DNA of 64,000 nucleotides from Anastrepha obliqua (Eukaryota > Arthropoda > Insecta > Diptera > Tephritidae): NCBI RefSeq assembly GCF_027943255.1, contig NC_072893.1, positions 126,355,784 to 126,419,783 of the forward strand. Direction: 5' to 3'. The notes beneath the pieces are model-generated. The model was given only the letters and a program-made list of their open reading frames with translations. It did not search any database and had not been told where the DNA came from. Below, in pieces: positions 1 to 12,529 of the stretch (positions within the stretch are counted from its first letter, which is position 1; every line of letters starts with the position of its first letter). The translations under genes were made by a program, and so were the position numbers.

Positions 1-656
1 TTGTAGGGCGCAAGAGGACTGTCAGCAGGGCAGCGAAATTTGGCTAGATGCGCTAACCTGCAAAACCAAGGGCAAAGCAGCGGAGGCTGTACAATGAACA
101 GCGGCACTCAGAGTTGCTTCAGCCTACAGCACTGTCTCAGACGCAGCAGTTTTTGTGATCAGCGGGGAGATACCTATCGACCTAACGACCCGAAAGCGAG
201 TAGATGTGTGGGATTCCAGGAAAAAAGCGACTCTCCACCACTAATGCCGCGAAACGGAGATGCCAAACCATGGAGCGGTGACAATGCCCCATCGGCCCTC
301 CACTAAATCGAATGGCAAATGGAGACGGATACTTTCGGAAATACCTAAACCGCATGGATAAGGTAAATGACTCCAGGTGCATATACCACGAAACATCGAG
401 CCATGACGCTGAACTCACGTTTTTTAGTTGCGATAGGTGGCTCGTGAAAAGATATGGCTGGAGGGAGCAGATTGGTGACATCGCGCCGATTAACGTGCTC
501 GGCAAGATGCTTGAACGCGAGGATAACTTGAATGCGGTTAAAAAATACGTTGAAAGCGAATTACGAAGCAATGCGGAAAGTAGTTCCAGGAAGAAAGTCT
601 CCCCAGAAGAAGAGGAGGGATTGATGACGGTTGCTGTAAGAGCGAAATCATTTTGA
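1..656 (+). mobile_element. 5'-truncated, degraded non-LTR retrotransposon (R1-like), 3' part of ORF2
   Basis: This is a decayed end of a reverse-transcriptase ORF, running off the left edge of the window. Reading from about base 107, a frame gives LRVASAYSTVSDAAVFVISG, which resembles the conserved post-RT block (AYRTVS..A..V.AG..P) of R1-clade elements, and it ends at a stop near 245. A second frame (312-656) carries a C-terminal block with FFSCDRW, an ML..E.N...V..YVE pattern and a charged tail, like the region after the CCHC-type motif in the same clade. At least one frameshift separates the two parts, so it cannot make a working protein. The clade assignment rests on motif resemblance only. 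Confidence 0.7.
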
Positions 657-1930
657 ACGCTATCTCACCCAACATAAAAAAAAACTTTCCAAGTTTCCAT
701 CAATTGAATGCACGTCAGCGCTAGAAAAATGTTAGTCGCCTTAAAAAACAAGTTTCGTCTGAAAATATGCATTAGCTGTTAAAAGTTTTCTAAATATGTA
801 CAGTTGTAAGATAATTGTTTCTTTTTGCGTAATTATGCTTCTTTTCGAACACTCAGCTTTGCTAAGGAACTTTTGGCACTCGTACGAAAGTCTGCGGTGC
901 TCAATACTTCCCATTTATGCAGCTTTGTTTTCGTGAGCAGCGATACCAGCATATGTGCCCGAAACCTTAGTAGTAGACATGTTTGAACGAGTAATCTTCT
1001 ACTCAGACTTGAAAACGTCTCGCTTGCAAATTCTCCACGCACACATACACAGGTGGCCATAAATTACGCACTCATGTTGAACACGCATGAAAAGTGGCAT
1101 TAAATGGATGCGAGTTGCGTGTTGCACCATCAGGTGTGAAAACACACAATTGCTACATTGAGGCATACAAACATACACACACTTATACACATGCTCGCCT
1201 GACATTATGCAACTTCCACTGCTAAGAGCAAACAATTTAAAATCTCTTATAAACTCTGCGGGTACGAAGCACCAAACTCGTCTTTGCATGTATAACTTTC
1301 AATGTTGCATATGTAAAACACCTAACGGTGCTCCTTACAAAAACACTTACCTACGCTAAGCCTTGGGTGCGTGCTGACAGCTGGCAATGAGCCTAAAATG
1401 CGGCAAATTTTCGCACTCAACATCCATTTTCATTTCTTTTGCTGCTAATAAATTTCGACAGTCGTCAAGAAAAGATATTTTTTACATGTATGTGTGCGTG
1501 TGTGTTTTTGTGTGCAGCGTACGAGCGTGTCAAGCGAGACAAGCCGGCGACCGAGCGGACCAAGCGTCAATTGTTACGCTCGTCTACTGGGCCACATGGG
1601 CACTTGAGCTCCATTAGTCGCCTTGAATTGTGCTAGCAGGCGGATAGGCGTACGCTTTGCCTTTTTCTACACACTTTTTTCCTATTTCTATTTTCCGGTC
1701 TTTAAATTTTAGTTCAGAATTTCTTACGCATTGAATAGTGGGCGAATAATGAAACTGCTCTTGCATGCAAGTTATTGGTTTAAAGCTTACAGTGGTGAAG
1801 AAAAAAATGGAGATTGAGAAACGGAAGTTGAGAAATGAAAAAAAAATAGTATTCCTCATTGCCTTGTTTTAGTAATAAGAATAGTTTATGACATGAAAGC
1901 GCCTAAAAATAAAAATTACTCCCTTGATGG
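657..1930. other. Non-coding stretch, nothing recognised
   Basis: Short ORFs on both strands (up to 96 codons) have no recognisable domains and use biased low-complexity codons. No splice-flanked coding segment, tRNA or element terminus was seen. A GCGCCTAAAA word lies at about 1898. Confidence 0.6.
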
Positions 1931-2185
1931 TCGCCGCCGGAGCCGAACGGGTTGGTGCGTGACTACCACTCGGGAACATCAAAATGATGGAAAAGAGTTT
2001 TTTTTTAATAGCACTCGCAAACCTCCGAGAGTATTTCTGCCATGAAAAGGGCTCCTCATAAAAAACCATTTGCCGTTTTGAGTCGGCTCAAAATTGAAGG
2101 TCCCTCCATTTGTGCAACAACATCAAGACGCACGTCACAATTAGGAGAAGGAGTTCGGCCAAACACCTAAAAGAAGTGTGCATGC
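1931..2185 (+). mobile_element. tRNA-derived SINE, degenerate copy
   Basis: It aligns by eye over most of its length with the better copies at 42709 and 43486. Shared blocks are the 5' GCCGAA.GGGTTGGTGCGTGA box, the middle CTCCGAG.GTATTTCTGCCATGAA block and the 3' CTCGGCCAAACACC block. The promoter B-box (GGTTCGAAT) is missing here, so this copy has lost a needed Pol III promoter part. It lacks the TA-rich tail of the other copies. Confidence 0.75.
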
Positions 2186-2599
2186 TATCCAACTACCAAT
2201 CCTGCGTATTAGCGGCGTAAGATGGACTCCTCGTTTGCTTGCCTCTAGAGCTCTCCACTACTTTTTATGTTAGGCCAGAATATTCTGCGTATTATCCTGA
2301 ACCTTTTTTTGATGAAACATTGAAGTTCCCTCGTGATCGTTTTGGAAAGAAGTTGGATTTAATATTGTACAAACTGCGGGCCATTTTAGCACAGAAATAG
2401 TTTTCGACGCGTAAAACTTCTTTGAGCATTGTGAAAAATGTTAGTCCAAGACTTACCGTCCAAGACTAACCGTGAAATTCTTCAGCAAAATATGCGAAAA
2501 AAAGTGAGGTCTTGTCACGGTAACTCAAAGCAACGCTATGACCTGCGTCTCCTGTGAAAGTTTCGGGAGTGACGCGATTGCCGTGGCCCTTGAGCATCA
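2186..2599. other. Non-coding stretch, nothing recognised
   Basis: No convincing coding segment, structural RNA or repeat boundary was seen. Confidence 0.5.
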
Positions 2600-3120
2600 C
2601 TCCATATATTTGACAACCACTAGACCCAGCGAAATAAAATTTTGCCTCTAACGCTAAAAATGATGGTTTGCCATTCTTTCATCAACCCAGACCTTATGAT
2701 TATCGGTGAATCCGAGTGTAGCAGCTTTGTGGCTTGAGCAAATCTCTTTCGATATTTTAAATACGTATCTTCACTCAAAATTTGCGGTATTCTTCGTCTT
2801 GTAACATTGAGTGAGAGAAAGTTCACATCTAATTTAGTTAGGGCTGATGTTTTTATTGACAGCCAAACCCTCTTACAGGCATCTCTCTCTTACACCTGTT
2901 ATCAATCTGAGACTTTGGACCAGTTCTTTTAATATTTCTATCTCCATCAGGGTACTGGGTGTCAGAGACGAAAGGCAGATGGATGGTTGGCCGGTTATAC
3001 AAGCCGCGTACTTCGAGATATCCTCTCTTGAAAGACTGAGCAGTTCCTTTGCCTTTTTCTTATTCATTTTGGACATGTGGCTTTATCCCTCCATGACCGA
3101 TTGGCCTCTTGGATGATGTT
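2600..3120 (-). mobile_element. Non-LTR retrotransposon relic (RNase H to C-terminal region)
   Basis: On the minus strand a 67-codon frame (3076-2873) contains KKAKELLSLSREDISKYAAC followed by an ITGQ. This resembles the AK.LL.LSR.....L.....TGH linker between RNase H and the terminal zinc-binding segment in many insect LINEs. A second minus frame (2826-2620) continues with no recognisable motif. The segment is short and broken. Similar linker relics occur at 12.5, 24.3, 29.3 and 53.3 kb. Confidence 0.55.
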
Positions 3121-6100
3121 GTTTTTAAATGTTAGTTTGCAGGTGGCCGTAGATATTCCAATGGTACTTCTGTCACTAAGCAGTTGAAGAGCGGTACTTT
3201 CCTAGTTAGCTTAACGGCTTCCCAAACGTATCGGGAGTAAAATGAAACTATAGTTAGCGCCAGCTACCTGTTTCTCACCTCAGCAAATGTGATCGAAATA
3301 CTCGTATATACAAATATACAAAATATGTAGCTGTCTAATTTTTATTAAATAAATTCAGCAAACTTTTATAAATTCCCCAATCAGGCACCATTTTAAGCGT
3401 ACTAACTGTACACTGATGCATACATTTTGAATTTGAAATGAAGGAGTAGTCAAAAATTTAAACTTGATTACTCCTTCCGCAGATAAGTATAATTCCGATA
3501 GTTTGCCTCTTCTTTATACTTCCTGAGTACATTTCACTTCGATTTACCCGGAAATCATCATCATCGAATCGATTAAACTTTCACGGCGACACTTTCGTAG
3601 TTTATTCCACACTTTTGCTGTTCCATCGACCTGAATTTCTATCACGTCATACACGCGCTCACCAATACACAAATAACTGCTCTAAGTTTGTAGTTTTCAA
3701 ACCAAAACCTTTGCTTACCCATAGGCGCAGAAAAGCCAAAGGTAGAAGTGTAATACAACTTATGCGAAGCTTAATCAGAACTGTGCGGATATAATTTGTC
3801 AGCAACATCATTTGCATGCCAATATCGTACAGGAATGAATGAAAAGTGAGTAGCCAAAGAAGGAAAAAGAGAAGAAGTGATAATAGTGAATAGTGAAGAA
3901 GCAACAGGCTGCGCAGTGGGTATGCAAAGAAAACTAAATATACATGAAAGCGGCTGTCGTTGTTATGTATGCACAAACTGCAAAAAATTAATGTTTATAA
4001 CAAAAAAAAGTTGCAGAAAGCGTGATTGCGACGCACAACGAGCCTAAAAGTATGTAGTTCATTAAAACTTGGTGGAGCTAAAGTGAAATGCAAAACACCA
4101 ACGACGGCAGTCAATGTGAGAAGGCTTGAAAGTGAAACGCAAGAAAAGCGTAAATTAAAAAGTTTGCACAGCAGCTGAAAACTGTAAACTTCGTAAAGCT
4201 GCGCGCAACCGAGAAGAAGGGCGTGCGTTGAATGGCAAAAGGCAGACTGAAGAAATTTAAAGCAGGAAAAGTGAGCGAATACTGTCGAAAATAACTTTTT
4301 GAAATTTGAAGCTCTGCGAGTTTGAAGTGCAAAGAATTAAGTATTATACCTTAATCAATACCAGAATCGGCTTAAAGTGTGTGAAGCTGTTATTTCATTT
4401 CAAAATAATTTCATGTGCATTCAAAGTGTGTGCCAGCTTAGGCAATTTATGGCAGCTTCTACATAAATCTGCTTCAGTTTTATTAATTTGTTGCTCCGAA
4501 ATGTTACTCGAAATGTATGCCATCGCTTAATCTCAGCTCAAATGCTACAATTAAGAGGATTTTATAGACTACATGAAACAAATGTGTGAGTAGTATATGC
4601 GCCTACAAATATGGCAGGGATTTTAAAACTTAATGCCGTAGCACTACAGTTATATTAAAAATTGGAAATTATTTAAAACTGTATTTAAAGCTTTACAGGC
4701 ATGCAAATATTACATATGGCACGTAAAAGTATGCAATGTTTACTTTTGCCTGCAAATTCAGAGGGAAAATGGCAAAATACGAATTTAATTATTACGTAAA
4801 TTTCCAAATTGAAATTTTCGAGTGAGACTAGAATTAAAAACTAATATGCGCCTAAAAATATGTTACAGCTTTTTGTAACTTTTTGGGGTATTAAGTTACT
4901 GCAATACCAAAGAACATTAAGATTTAATAACTACATATATATGTAAGATAGTAATTAAAAAGTAAGCGATCTAAAAGTATGCTTCTTAGTTTTCTAAATG
5001 AGCTTCAGGCGAAAGTTGTACTAAAAAAGTGATAAGATTTTTAAGTGGCTGGTAAATTGGGCTAGAAAAAATTTTAAATATTTTAAAACGCGCCTAAAAT
5101 TACGTGCCCCTTTTATATAAAATTAGCGTTTCAGTGGCGCAAAAGAGGAAAAGGACACAGCAAGGGGAAAATATATGATTATATTACGCTGCACTTAATT
5201 CTCCAATGCACTGACGTCAATAAATTAGTATTTATTTCATAAGTTTTAAACCAAATGCATATTAAATTTAATTCTGCCCAAAAGCATTGACGCCCACTGA
5301 ACTGGAATCCAATTTTAAAACCATACCCAAGAGATTAAAACAACTCCCACTTTGCAACAAAAATATCCCTATTATTGTTTTTATTTATTTTTTATTTTTA
5401 TAACAAAAGCTTATTATACGCAAAGCCCAATAGTATGCAACATATAAGCAATGCTGTTATGTACACAATGCGTATGGACAAAAGGCTTGCTTAACTTAGG
5501 TGCAGTTTGTTCGACAGCCGTTAAGCCCATACAATCGGCAATGAACCACCAACCGCACAACGAACCGACGCGAGGGCTGACAAATGAACGAATGCGCATT
5601 TAATTGATTAATGCAAAAGTGGCAAATTGCTTTGATGGCATTTTAAATGTGCAGCATATTGCGTGATAAACAAAAACAAAAAATATAAAAACACACACAC
5701 ACACAGTTACGTGGCAAAAGTATACAGGGAAAAGCCCGCAGCGCTCAGCGCACTGACTCGCTGACACCTCAACAGGTTTTTTCGAGTAGGCCGGAATGCA
5801 TACCAGTGGTGGCCGTGTGCATGTGTGCAATAGCTTACGCTCCCTCGCATCGGTGACAACACCTACAATTCATTGCATTGATAGTGGACACACCCAGACA
5901 GGTACGCCCACACAGCGGTCGGTCGTTGTTGAACGAATAGTGGCAACAACAAAAGCCTTAACAAAGTAAATGCGGATGTTGAGTGGGTGCGTGATTTTGT
6001 TAATAGGCCAACAAGCGGCTGTGTGCTTCAATTGACCGCTTCGGTACTTCGCCAAATTCAAGCGCCACCAAAGAAACAACACGCCCTGAAGGTGGAATAA

Positions 6101-6399
6101 TAAAATATATTTTCGTCCGAAATGCTGTACCGAGAATCAAAGGACTGAACGTGCATTTCAATTGCATTAGCACCGAAATGTTGGCAATCTAAACAGGCAA
6201 AAAGTACAACAAACTGACCTTCAAAGCGGATATTGCACACAAAATACAGTTTTTAGAGCGCGCGATTCGCTCTATTAATTAATATTATGCCATGTTGCAG
6301 CGCCGCAAAGTATGCTCAGATGCATTGGCGCTTTGCAGTTTACAAAGGCTGCTACGGGTAACAGTATTTTGAATTACGTGATAGCTTTTCATAAAAATT
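3121..6399. other. Gene-free stretch with dispersed GCGCCTAAAAGTATGC-like words
   Basis: No coding exon was recognised. It carries several copies of the short word described under the 4036-11870 repeat entry, a small (CA)n run at about 5692-5705, and an inverted pair around 3441-3478 (AAGGAGTAGTCA and TGATTACTCCTT). Whether this belongs to the 5' region of norpA cannot be decided. Confidence 0.5.
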
Positions 6400-7960
6400 T
6401 AAAAAAAGTATTTGAGAAAGTAAGCTCTAAAAGTTTAGTACTTATTAAAAATGGAGCTGAAATGCTGATCGTGAAATTTTAGTACTATTTTCTTAAGGGA
6501 ATTATTGTCAATAAAATAAAATGAGGTTTTCAACTTTTAGTACTAAAATCTGCATTCTAGTGTTTTAGTCCTAAAACGCAAAAGGCTTACTTTATAGAAT
6601 AAAATGTATTATTAATTGCTTATTTATCATAGTTTTTGAAGGAAATGTTATCAAAGTAAGTAAAAATGGTGCTGAGATGTTGACCGTGAAATTTCAGTAC
6701 TGTTTTTCGAAGGAAATTAGCAAAATAAGAAGAGACTTTCAACTTTCAGTGCTAAAATTCACTTTCAAGTGTTTTAGTACTAAACCCCTCAAACTAATTT
6801 TATTTACATGGAAATAATTCCTTCAAAAAAGTTGCTTCCATTCTCAGTGTTTTCAGTGCTAACGTTGAAATTCTTTTTCTAATTGGAAATCATCAAAGTT
6901 TAACATTGTAACTCTAAAATTTAGTACAAAATATTTGCATATTAACAAACCATTGTAAATTAGCCATGAAAAATTAATTATTAGATACGAAAAGTAATTA
7001 CTAGACGTAAAAATTAATTTCAGAGTGAAAAAATATATTTTGCAAAATCTTGTTCTAAATTTTTAGTATACAAATTTCATATTGCACATAACAGTCACCA
7101 AAAATTAATTATTAGACATAAAAATTAATATTCGAAATGAAAACAAAAATATTTTGCAAATCCTTGTTCTAAATTTTTAGTACATAAACTGTCGTACTCA
7201 CTAACTGACACTTTTTACCAAAGAGTACTAAAATTTAAATTGATTTTAGAAAATGTTTACTAAAAATTATGTACTAACTTCTTTTTAATATCCATTTTCA
7301 TAATTTGTATACTGATTTCCATATATACGAATATACGATATATATATAAACGAATTTACCTCGTTTTTTCATTATAAATTACTAGTAAACAAGCTTTCAT
7401 ACTTAAAAATAGATGTTATCAGTTTAATAAGGAATGCATGTTTCTATATACATATTTGTACCAAATAAAATAACAAATAATGCCACAAATCTACTGAAGT
7501 ATTGAAACTTGAACACAATTTTTTTCGAGCATACTTCAATAAAAATGTATTTTTGAAAGCCATATCCTGACTGCTTCCCCAAGGGCTGTACAAAAAATTC
7601 ACTCCGAAAAATGTTCTTCTGGAACAAACTCAAACTACTGTGAGAGAACTGCATTTGAAATGAAAGTCATTCATTACTCAAATCGTAAACATTACAATAT
7701 AGTACTAAAGAAACAAATAAAGTAATAATAAAAATGTTGGCTTCCTAAACCGGTTTCCGCCCTTAAAAAACAAAAGCAAATTGAACTAAAAATTAAATAT
7801 TGAAAATATAACTCGCTTATATTGACAGTGCTAATGATAAAAAATAAAGTACTAAAATGTACTAAAATAGTTTTAAAATTTTAGTACTTAGTACTAAAAC
7901 TTTCAAAATCTTTACACATTGTTCTACTTATAATTTGTTATACACAGTCGCAATTTAACA

Positions 7961-8196
7961 TATATTCAAAATTGATTCACCATATTGCAAAGTTAGTACG
8001 TAACAGTCAACTCCAATTCTCGGCTTGAATCTGTAGGTCCCTATATTTGTGGAACAACATCAAGACACACACCACAAATAGGAGGAGGAACTCGGCCAAA
8101 CACCCAAAAAGGGTGTACGCACCAATTATATATACATATATTCAACATTAATTCACCATATTGCAAAGTTAGTACTTAACAGTCAACTCCAATTCT
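7961..8196. repeat. 60-bp direct repeats flanking a SINE fragment
   Basis: Bases 7961-8020 and 8137-8196 are nearly identical (four mismatches seen). Both start TATATTCAA and end CTCCAATTCT. They enclose exactly the SINE 3' fragment at 8021-8136. Sixty bases is far too long for a normal retrotransposition target duplication. Confidence 0.85.
8021..8140 (+). mobile_element. SINE 3' fragment (same family as 42709)
   Basis: It begins at CGGCTTGAAT and carries the last third of the SINE: the GTAGGTCCCT, GGAACAACATCAA and CTCGGCCAAACACCC blocks, then GGGTGTACGCACCAATTATA and a short TA tail. The tRNA-like head is absent, so the copy is 5'-truncated. Confidence 0.85.
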
Positions 8197-8620
8197 TAAA
8201 AACAAAAAAAGAAAAAGTGTACTTTAGTACTTAGTACTAAAACTTTTCGAATGTATATACTTTATTGTGTATATACTTAGTTATACATAGTTGCAATTTA
8301 ACAAATACTCATTTTGAATAAATGTAACAAATTTTACGTTAAAAAATATTGTCTGCTCCCATTAGAAAATATTCCTATACGAACTTTCATACAATAAGCA
8401 TCATTCAGTCTCATCAGAACTCTTGTTTTACATTGCTAGACCTCTTTGCATTCGGGATCTCTAATTAAAAATACACACACAAATAATTGCCTTAAATTTC
8501 AACACTTAACATATAACGCTTGAAGAGCCTGATCAGTTCGTGAAATGAGTTCCTACTTAACAAAAAAAAAAAACAAAAAAAAATAAGTACTAAAACTTGT
8601 ATGCGAAACATTTCTAAGTG

Positions 8621-9379
8621 AGCTTATCATATGATATTCCATGTCTGCAGTGGGCATCGAATCGGGGATCTATTAAATGATAGACACATGACCGCCACAG
8701 ACAATCCCACAATAGCTGAAATATGTATTACAAATGAATGCTCGCAACCATTGGTGGGAGTAAATGAATGTTTTTATGTATGTGTGCAGGGGTATATACA
8801 TATGTACGTATGTATGTAGTGCATATAAATTCTCACTCTGCATGCAAACTGCTATTGTATAATCATTAAAGTGACTTTCGTTAAAGTTCTGAATGACTGT
8901 CAGCCAAGTGGTTTGCTTGGCATTGTTTGCTGATTAGACGCGTGCAGATAAAACCATTGAATCACTTGCTTATATTTCTGCAGCTTTGCATTGACTTCTA
9001 CTTATTTACATTAGTCTATTAAGTACATATGGCTTTGTATTTTGTGTATAGAAATAATCAGATATATTAAATAAATTTGCATTTAATTTAACGTGGGTGT
9101 GAGTCAGCAGATATGCATGTATGTGTGTGTGTGCATATTTGTCGTTGACCTCGACCGTTTGATTTTAATAAAATGGATACATACCCGCGCGCTTTCAAAT
9201 ACAATGAGAATTGATAAGAAAATGAGATGACTGAAGATGATGCAAATTTAGAGCGGAGTTGTGGAGGTCACAGCAAGCAAACAAGAGAAGGCATGTAAAA
9301 TGCGCTCCAGCGAATTCTTACGAATTCAGTGATTTGATATTTTGATTGAGCAGACAATGACAAATCTCTTTTTCGCCCA
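8621..9379. other. Non-coding stretch with short microsatellites
   Basis: It holds TATGTA/TGTGTG-type simple repeats around 8775-8820 and 9110-9135. No gene was recognised. Confidence 0.5.
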
Positions 9380-9780
9380 ATAAAGAAGGGCTTCACTCGT
9401 CTCTTAGACTAGAACGATATGTGCCTTCAAAGTAAGTGCAACTTTTAAGATTTAAAGCTGCAGCCAATGCCCTATGGATAATCGTTTGGGAGCTACAAGT
9501 TTAAGCGGCTGTACTCAGATCCGATCTACCTTAAAGTATGAGTCAGACTTTTATACAATAAGTGTGTCAAGAGCTAAGTAGTCTGTTAAATTTTCTAAGT
9601 GGGCTCTGATCAGTATTTTCTTAGGCCGCAAAGCACCCCACCTTTCTTTATGCAGTACTTTAGGCTAGGGAAGCCACTGCAGGAAAGTGGTTGAGTTCTT
9701 CACTGAGTCACGAATTAGAAACCTAAAAAGCTAAGTGAATTAAGCTCTCAAGTGTTTACTCTCACTGACCAGCTAGCAGT
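9380..9780 (+). mobile_element. Possible decayed RT fragment of a non-LTR retrotransposon
   Basis: A frame near 9430-9480 reads KIKAAANALW, resembling the KAANALW motif just after the RT palm in R1/Jockey-like elements. It is followed only by broken sequence with several stops. The match is short and could be chance. Confidence 0.3.
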
Positions 9781-12529
9781 GAATGCAAGCTTTTTTGAGA
9801 ATTTGTATTCAATGGCTCAAACGGGCGGATCTGTTTTGCGTATACTTTTCTTATCTTTCCAAATAAGATTTCGAAGTGAGAGCTAGAAGCTCTGCAATAT
9901 TTTTGAAAATTATTATTATTAGTACTATTACAACAAGAACAGTGCTTGTAAGAAATGTAAACTCTGCATTTTAACTCTATATGCACCTCAAAGCAAGCAA
10001 TTGTGCAAGCGGGAAATTCCTGTTCTTGTTATCAGTAAATCAGTATTCTTGTTATCAGTAAAGTATCTTGGAAAAATAAGCATGATTTTGTTAATTTTTG
10101 CGCCTCAAAGTATACAAAGGTTTTAGCTGTAGCTCACCTCAGCGTCACATAGAGGTCACATGACCCACTTTCGACACAATGTAGTATTTCTTAAAAGCAA
10201 ACATACATTTTTCAAGTTTCTGCGCCTCCAAATACGCAATGTTTTTAGTGAAAATTCACAGCTCGTTAATAGAAAAGCTTTCAGGTGCTAAAAGAGTGTC
10301 CATTTCCCATTTGGTGAACCTAATTTCTAATAGCAGCGCTGAAAAGTGACCTGTTGCAATAATTAAACGGAAAACTCCCTTTTCACTTTTACCACAAATT
10401 CTTTGTGCTTGGTTTAATAATCTTTTTTTTGCCTTTAATTTAGCCGCCATGTTGTTCATTTATTTTTCACTGCCTGTCATACCATGTCGTCCAAATTATG
10501 TTATACGCGCCTAAAAGTATGCTATATTGTAGATACAATATGCGTTTTGCGAACAAAAACACAATACCAGGGAAGCAGATGACAAAAAGAAAGAGAAAAG
10601 GAAGCAAATAAAAAAGGAGAGGGAAATTAAATGACTAAAAAGGCCAATAAAAAAATTACGGGGGTTAGGTAAAGAAATAAATGGAAAAGCTATCAAAACT
10701 AACATAGTTTAATGTATCTGCGTCTCTATTTTTCTCCATTTTTTCTTTGTTTTTTTTCTGTCTGCATAGAGCTAAAGTCATAGGCTAGAGTATATGAAAA
10801 GCAGCAACAAAAAGATATACTGAAAGCAACAAACATGATTGATGACAAGTGACACAAGAGGATAAAGAGTGCGTTTGTCGTGTTTACACATGAGCGATTC
10901 AGTTGTGTAGACTTGCCTTTACATCAGAGCATCCTTTTCTCAATCAGACACTTCACAACAAATGCCGCCTAGTTGTAAAAAATTGCCCTGGTAAATTTAT
11001 ATTTCTATGACAAACAGATAAGCATGAGGAGATCTCGAGAGAATTTTTGTTAAAATATTTGGAACTTTTCATTCTTCGCCAACTCCCTACGCTTCTACAT
11101 TCCTTTCAATTCCTCATGCACTTGTATTGGCATTTGGATACAAATCGCAAAATCCTTTGTTAGTTTTGCATAGGTATGGGATTTAGCTAACTTCTAACTG
11201 CTGTTGCATACTTTTAGAGGTCTGTAAATACACTTGATTTTTTAATATAATTCAAGTGCTTGGATAGCACTTGTGCACTTTGGATTATGTTTGAAGCAGA
11301 AAAAGTACATACGAGCATATGAAGAATGGAAATGTAGGATTAGGAGAAAAGTAAGCAGGAACGACAAAGGAAAAAAAATGAAAAATACAGGATGTCAAAT
11401 ATTTCTTATTTTACGATTTTCTAAAAACTACTGTTAATGAAAAATATGTGAAAATAATTTTATGAGTTGAAATTGACCGCCAGTTATTATAGAAAACTAC
11501 ATAAAAGCGAGTAACATACGCCGTGGCGCATTTAAATCAAGTTAAGCAGCTGCATCCCAAAAATATGCAATAAATCAAATAATCAATCAAAATAAAAAAA
11601 AGCTTTTTCAATTTTTTTTCGTTTACATTTTTCTTTCTTTTGCTGTAAGAGTTTTAATAGCATCACTGCCAACAACTAGACAACTAAAGATAAATCATAA
11701 TCCCTTCAAAAAAAAATTTAAACTTCAACTCAACGTCGTACATAACGCCCTACTCACACACACTAAAAAGTGATATATTTTCATTTATCGATACATCAGC
11801 GCGCCTAGAAGTTAATGACCCATACACTTGAATACAAAACAACAAGAGAAGCATACTTTTAGGCGCCTGAAGTTACACATCGAGAATAGCTACTCATGTA
11901 CAAGTGCCTTAAGCTATCAATTTAATGGAAATAGAGGCAATAAAGAGCCTAGACACCTAAAAATAAGCTGAAAATAATAGAATGAGCAGTAGATCAAGAA
12001 GATGTGTAGGTGGAAGGTGAAGAGAATAAAATGAGCAGCGAGAAAAACGAAATACACAGGAATAAAAACAAGAGAAAGTAAACAAGAATGTCTGCTGACT
12101 GTCGGAACACCAGGCAATCTAATCGAATTTATTGGTTTATTAGAGCCTCAATGGAGACGAATGTCTTTGGGAAAATAAATGTGCATGCACGTGAGTGCGT
12201 GTGCTTGTATGAGTGCATCTCAATACTAAACGCCATTTAGACGCTTTTAATGCGGAGTTGAATGGTTGTGGAAAGAAACAGCTAAATTACTAAAAAGTTA
12301 AGTAAGCGACAGACTTCTTTACATGAAAAAGTTTAAGTAGTTCGATATGATATTGCAGCGGGAATATTCAAAAGTTGAAGCTGCATTTCAGCACCAAATG
12401 AAACAAGTTTGATGCTACGTGTGAGCTAGAATCTTATGGCCCAAGATGAGAGCAGGTAGTTAAATTACAAGAGTTAAAACAATGGAATTACAATTTTTGG
12501 TGCGCAAAAACCCGATAGGGCCCATTTTA
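9781..12529. other. Gene-free stretch
   Basis: No coding exon or structural RNA was recognised. The short ORFs here (about 60-75 codons) are hydrophobic low-complexity frames with no family likeness. It contains four of the GCGCCTAAAAGTATGC-like words plus the inverted exact copy. Confidence 0.5.

Larger units (their letters stand above)
6400..8620. repeat. AT-rich tract built on TTTAGTACTAAA words
   Basis: The palindromic word AGTACT, usually inside AAATTTTAGTACTAAA, recurs many times over about 2 kb (for example 6480, 6541, 6700, 6776, 7050, 7180, 7225, 7858, 7884, 8223). Spacing is irregular, so it is not a clean satellite. A second tract of the same type lies at 57270-58210 in the last norpA intron. 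No coding potential was seen. Confidence 0.7.
4036..11870. repeat. Dispersed short repeat, consensus about GCGCCTAAAAGTATGC
   Basis: The same 16-base word or a close variant recurs on the + strand near 4041, 4597, 4720, 4846, 4967, 5089, 5711, 6301, 10100, 10221, 10505 and 11800. An exact reverse complement (GCATACTTTTAGGCGC) lies at 11851. The copy at 10505 is exact and the others differ at one to five bases. Copies lie singly in otherwise unrelated sequence and not in tandem. I saw no such density downstream of norpA exon 1. The role is unknown. Confidence 0.6.
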
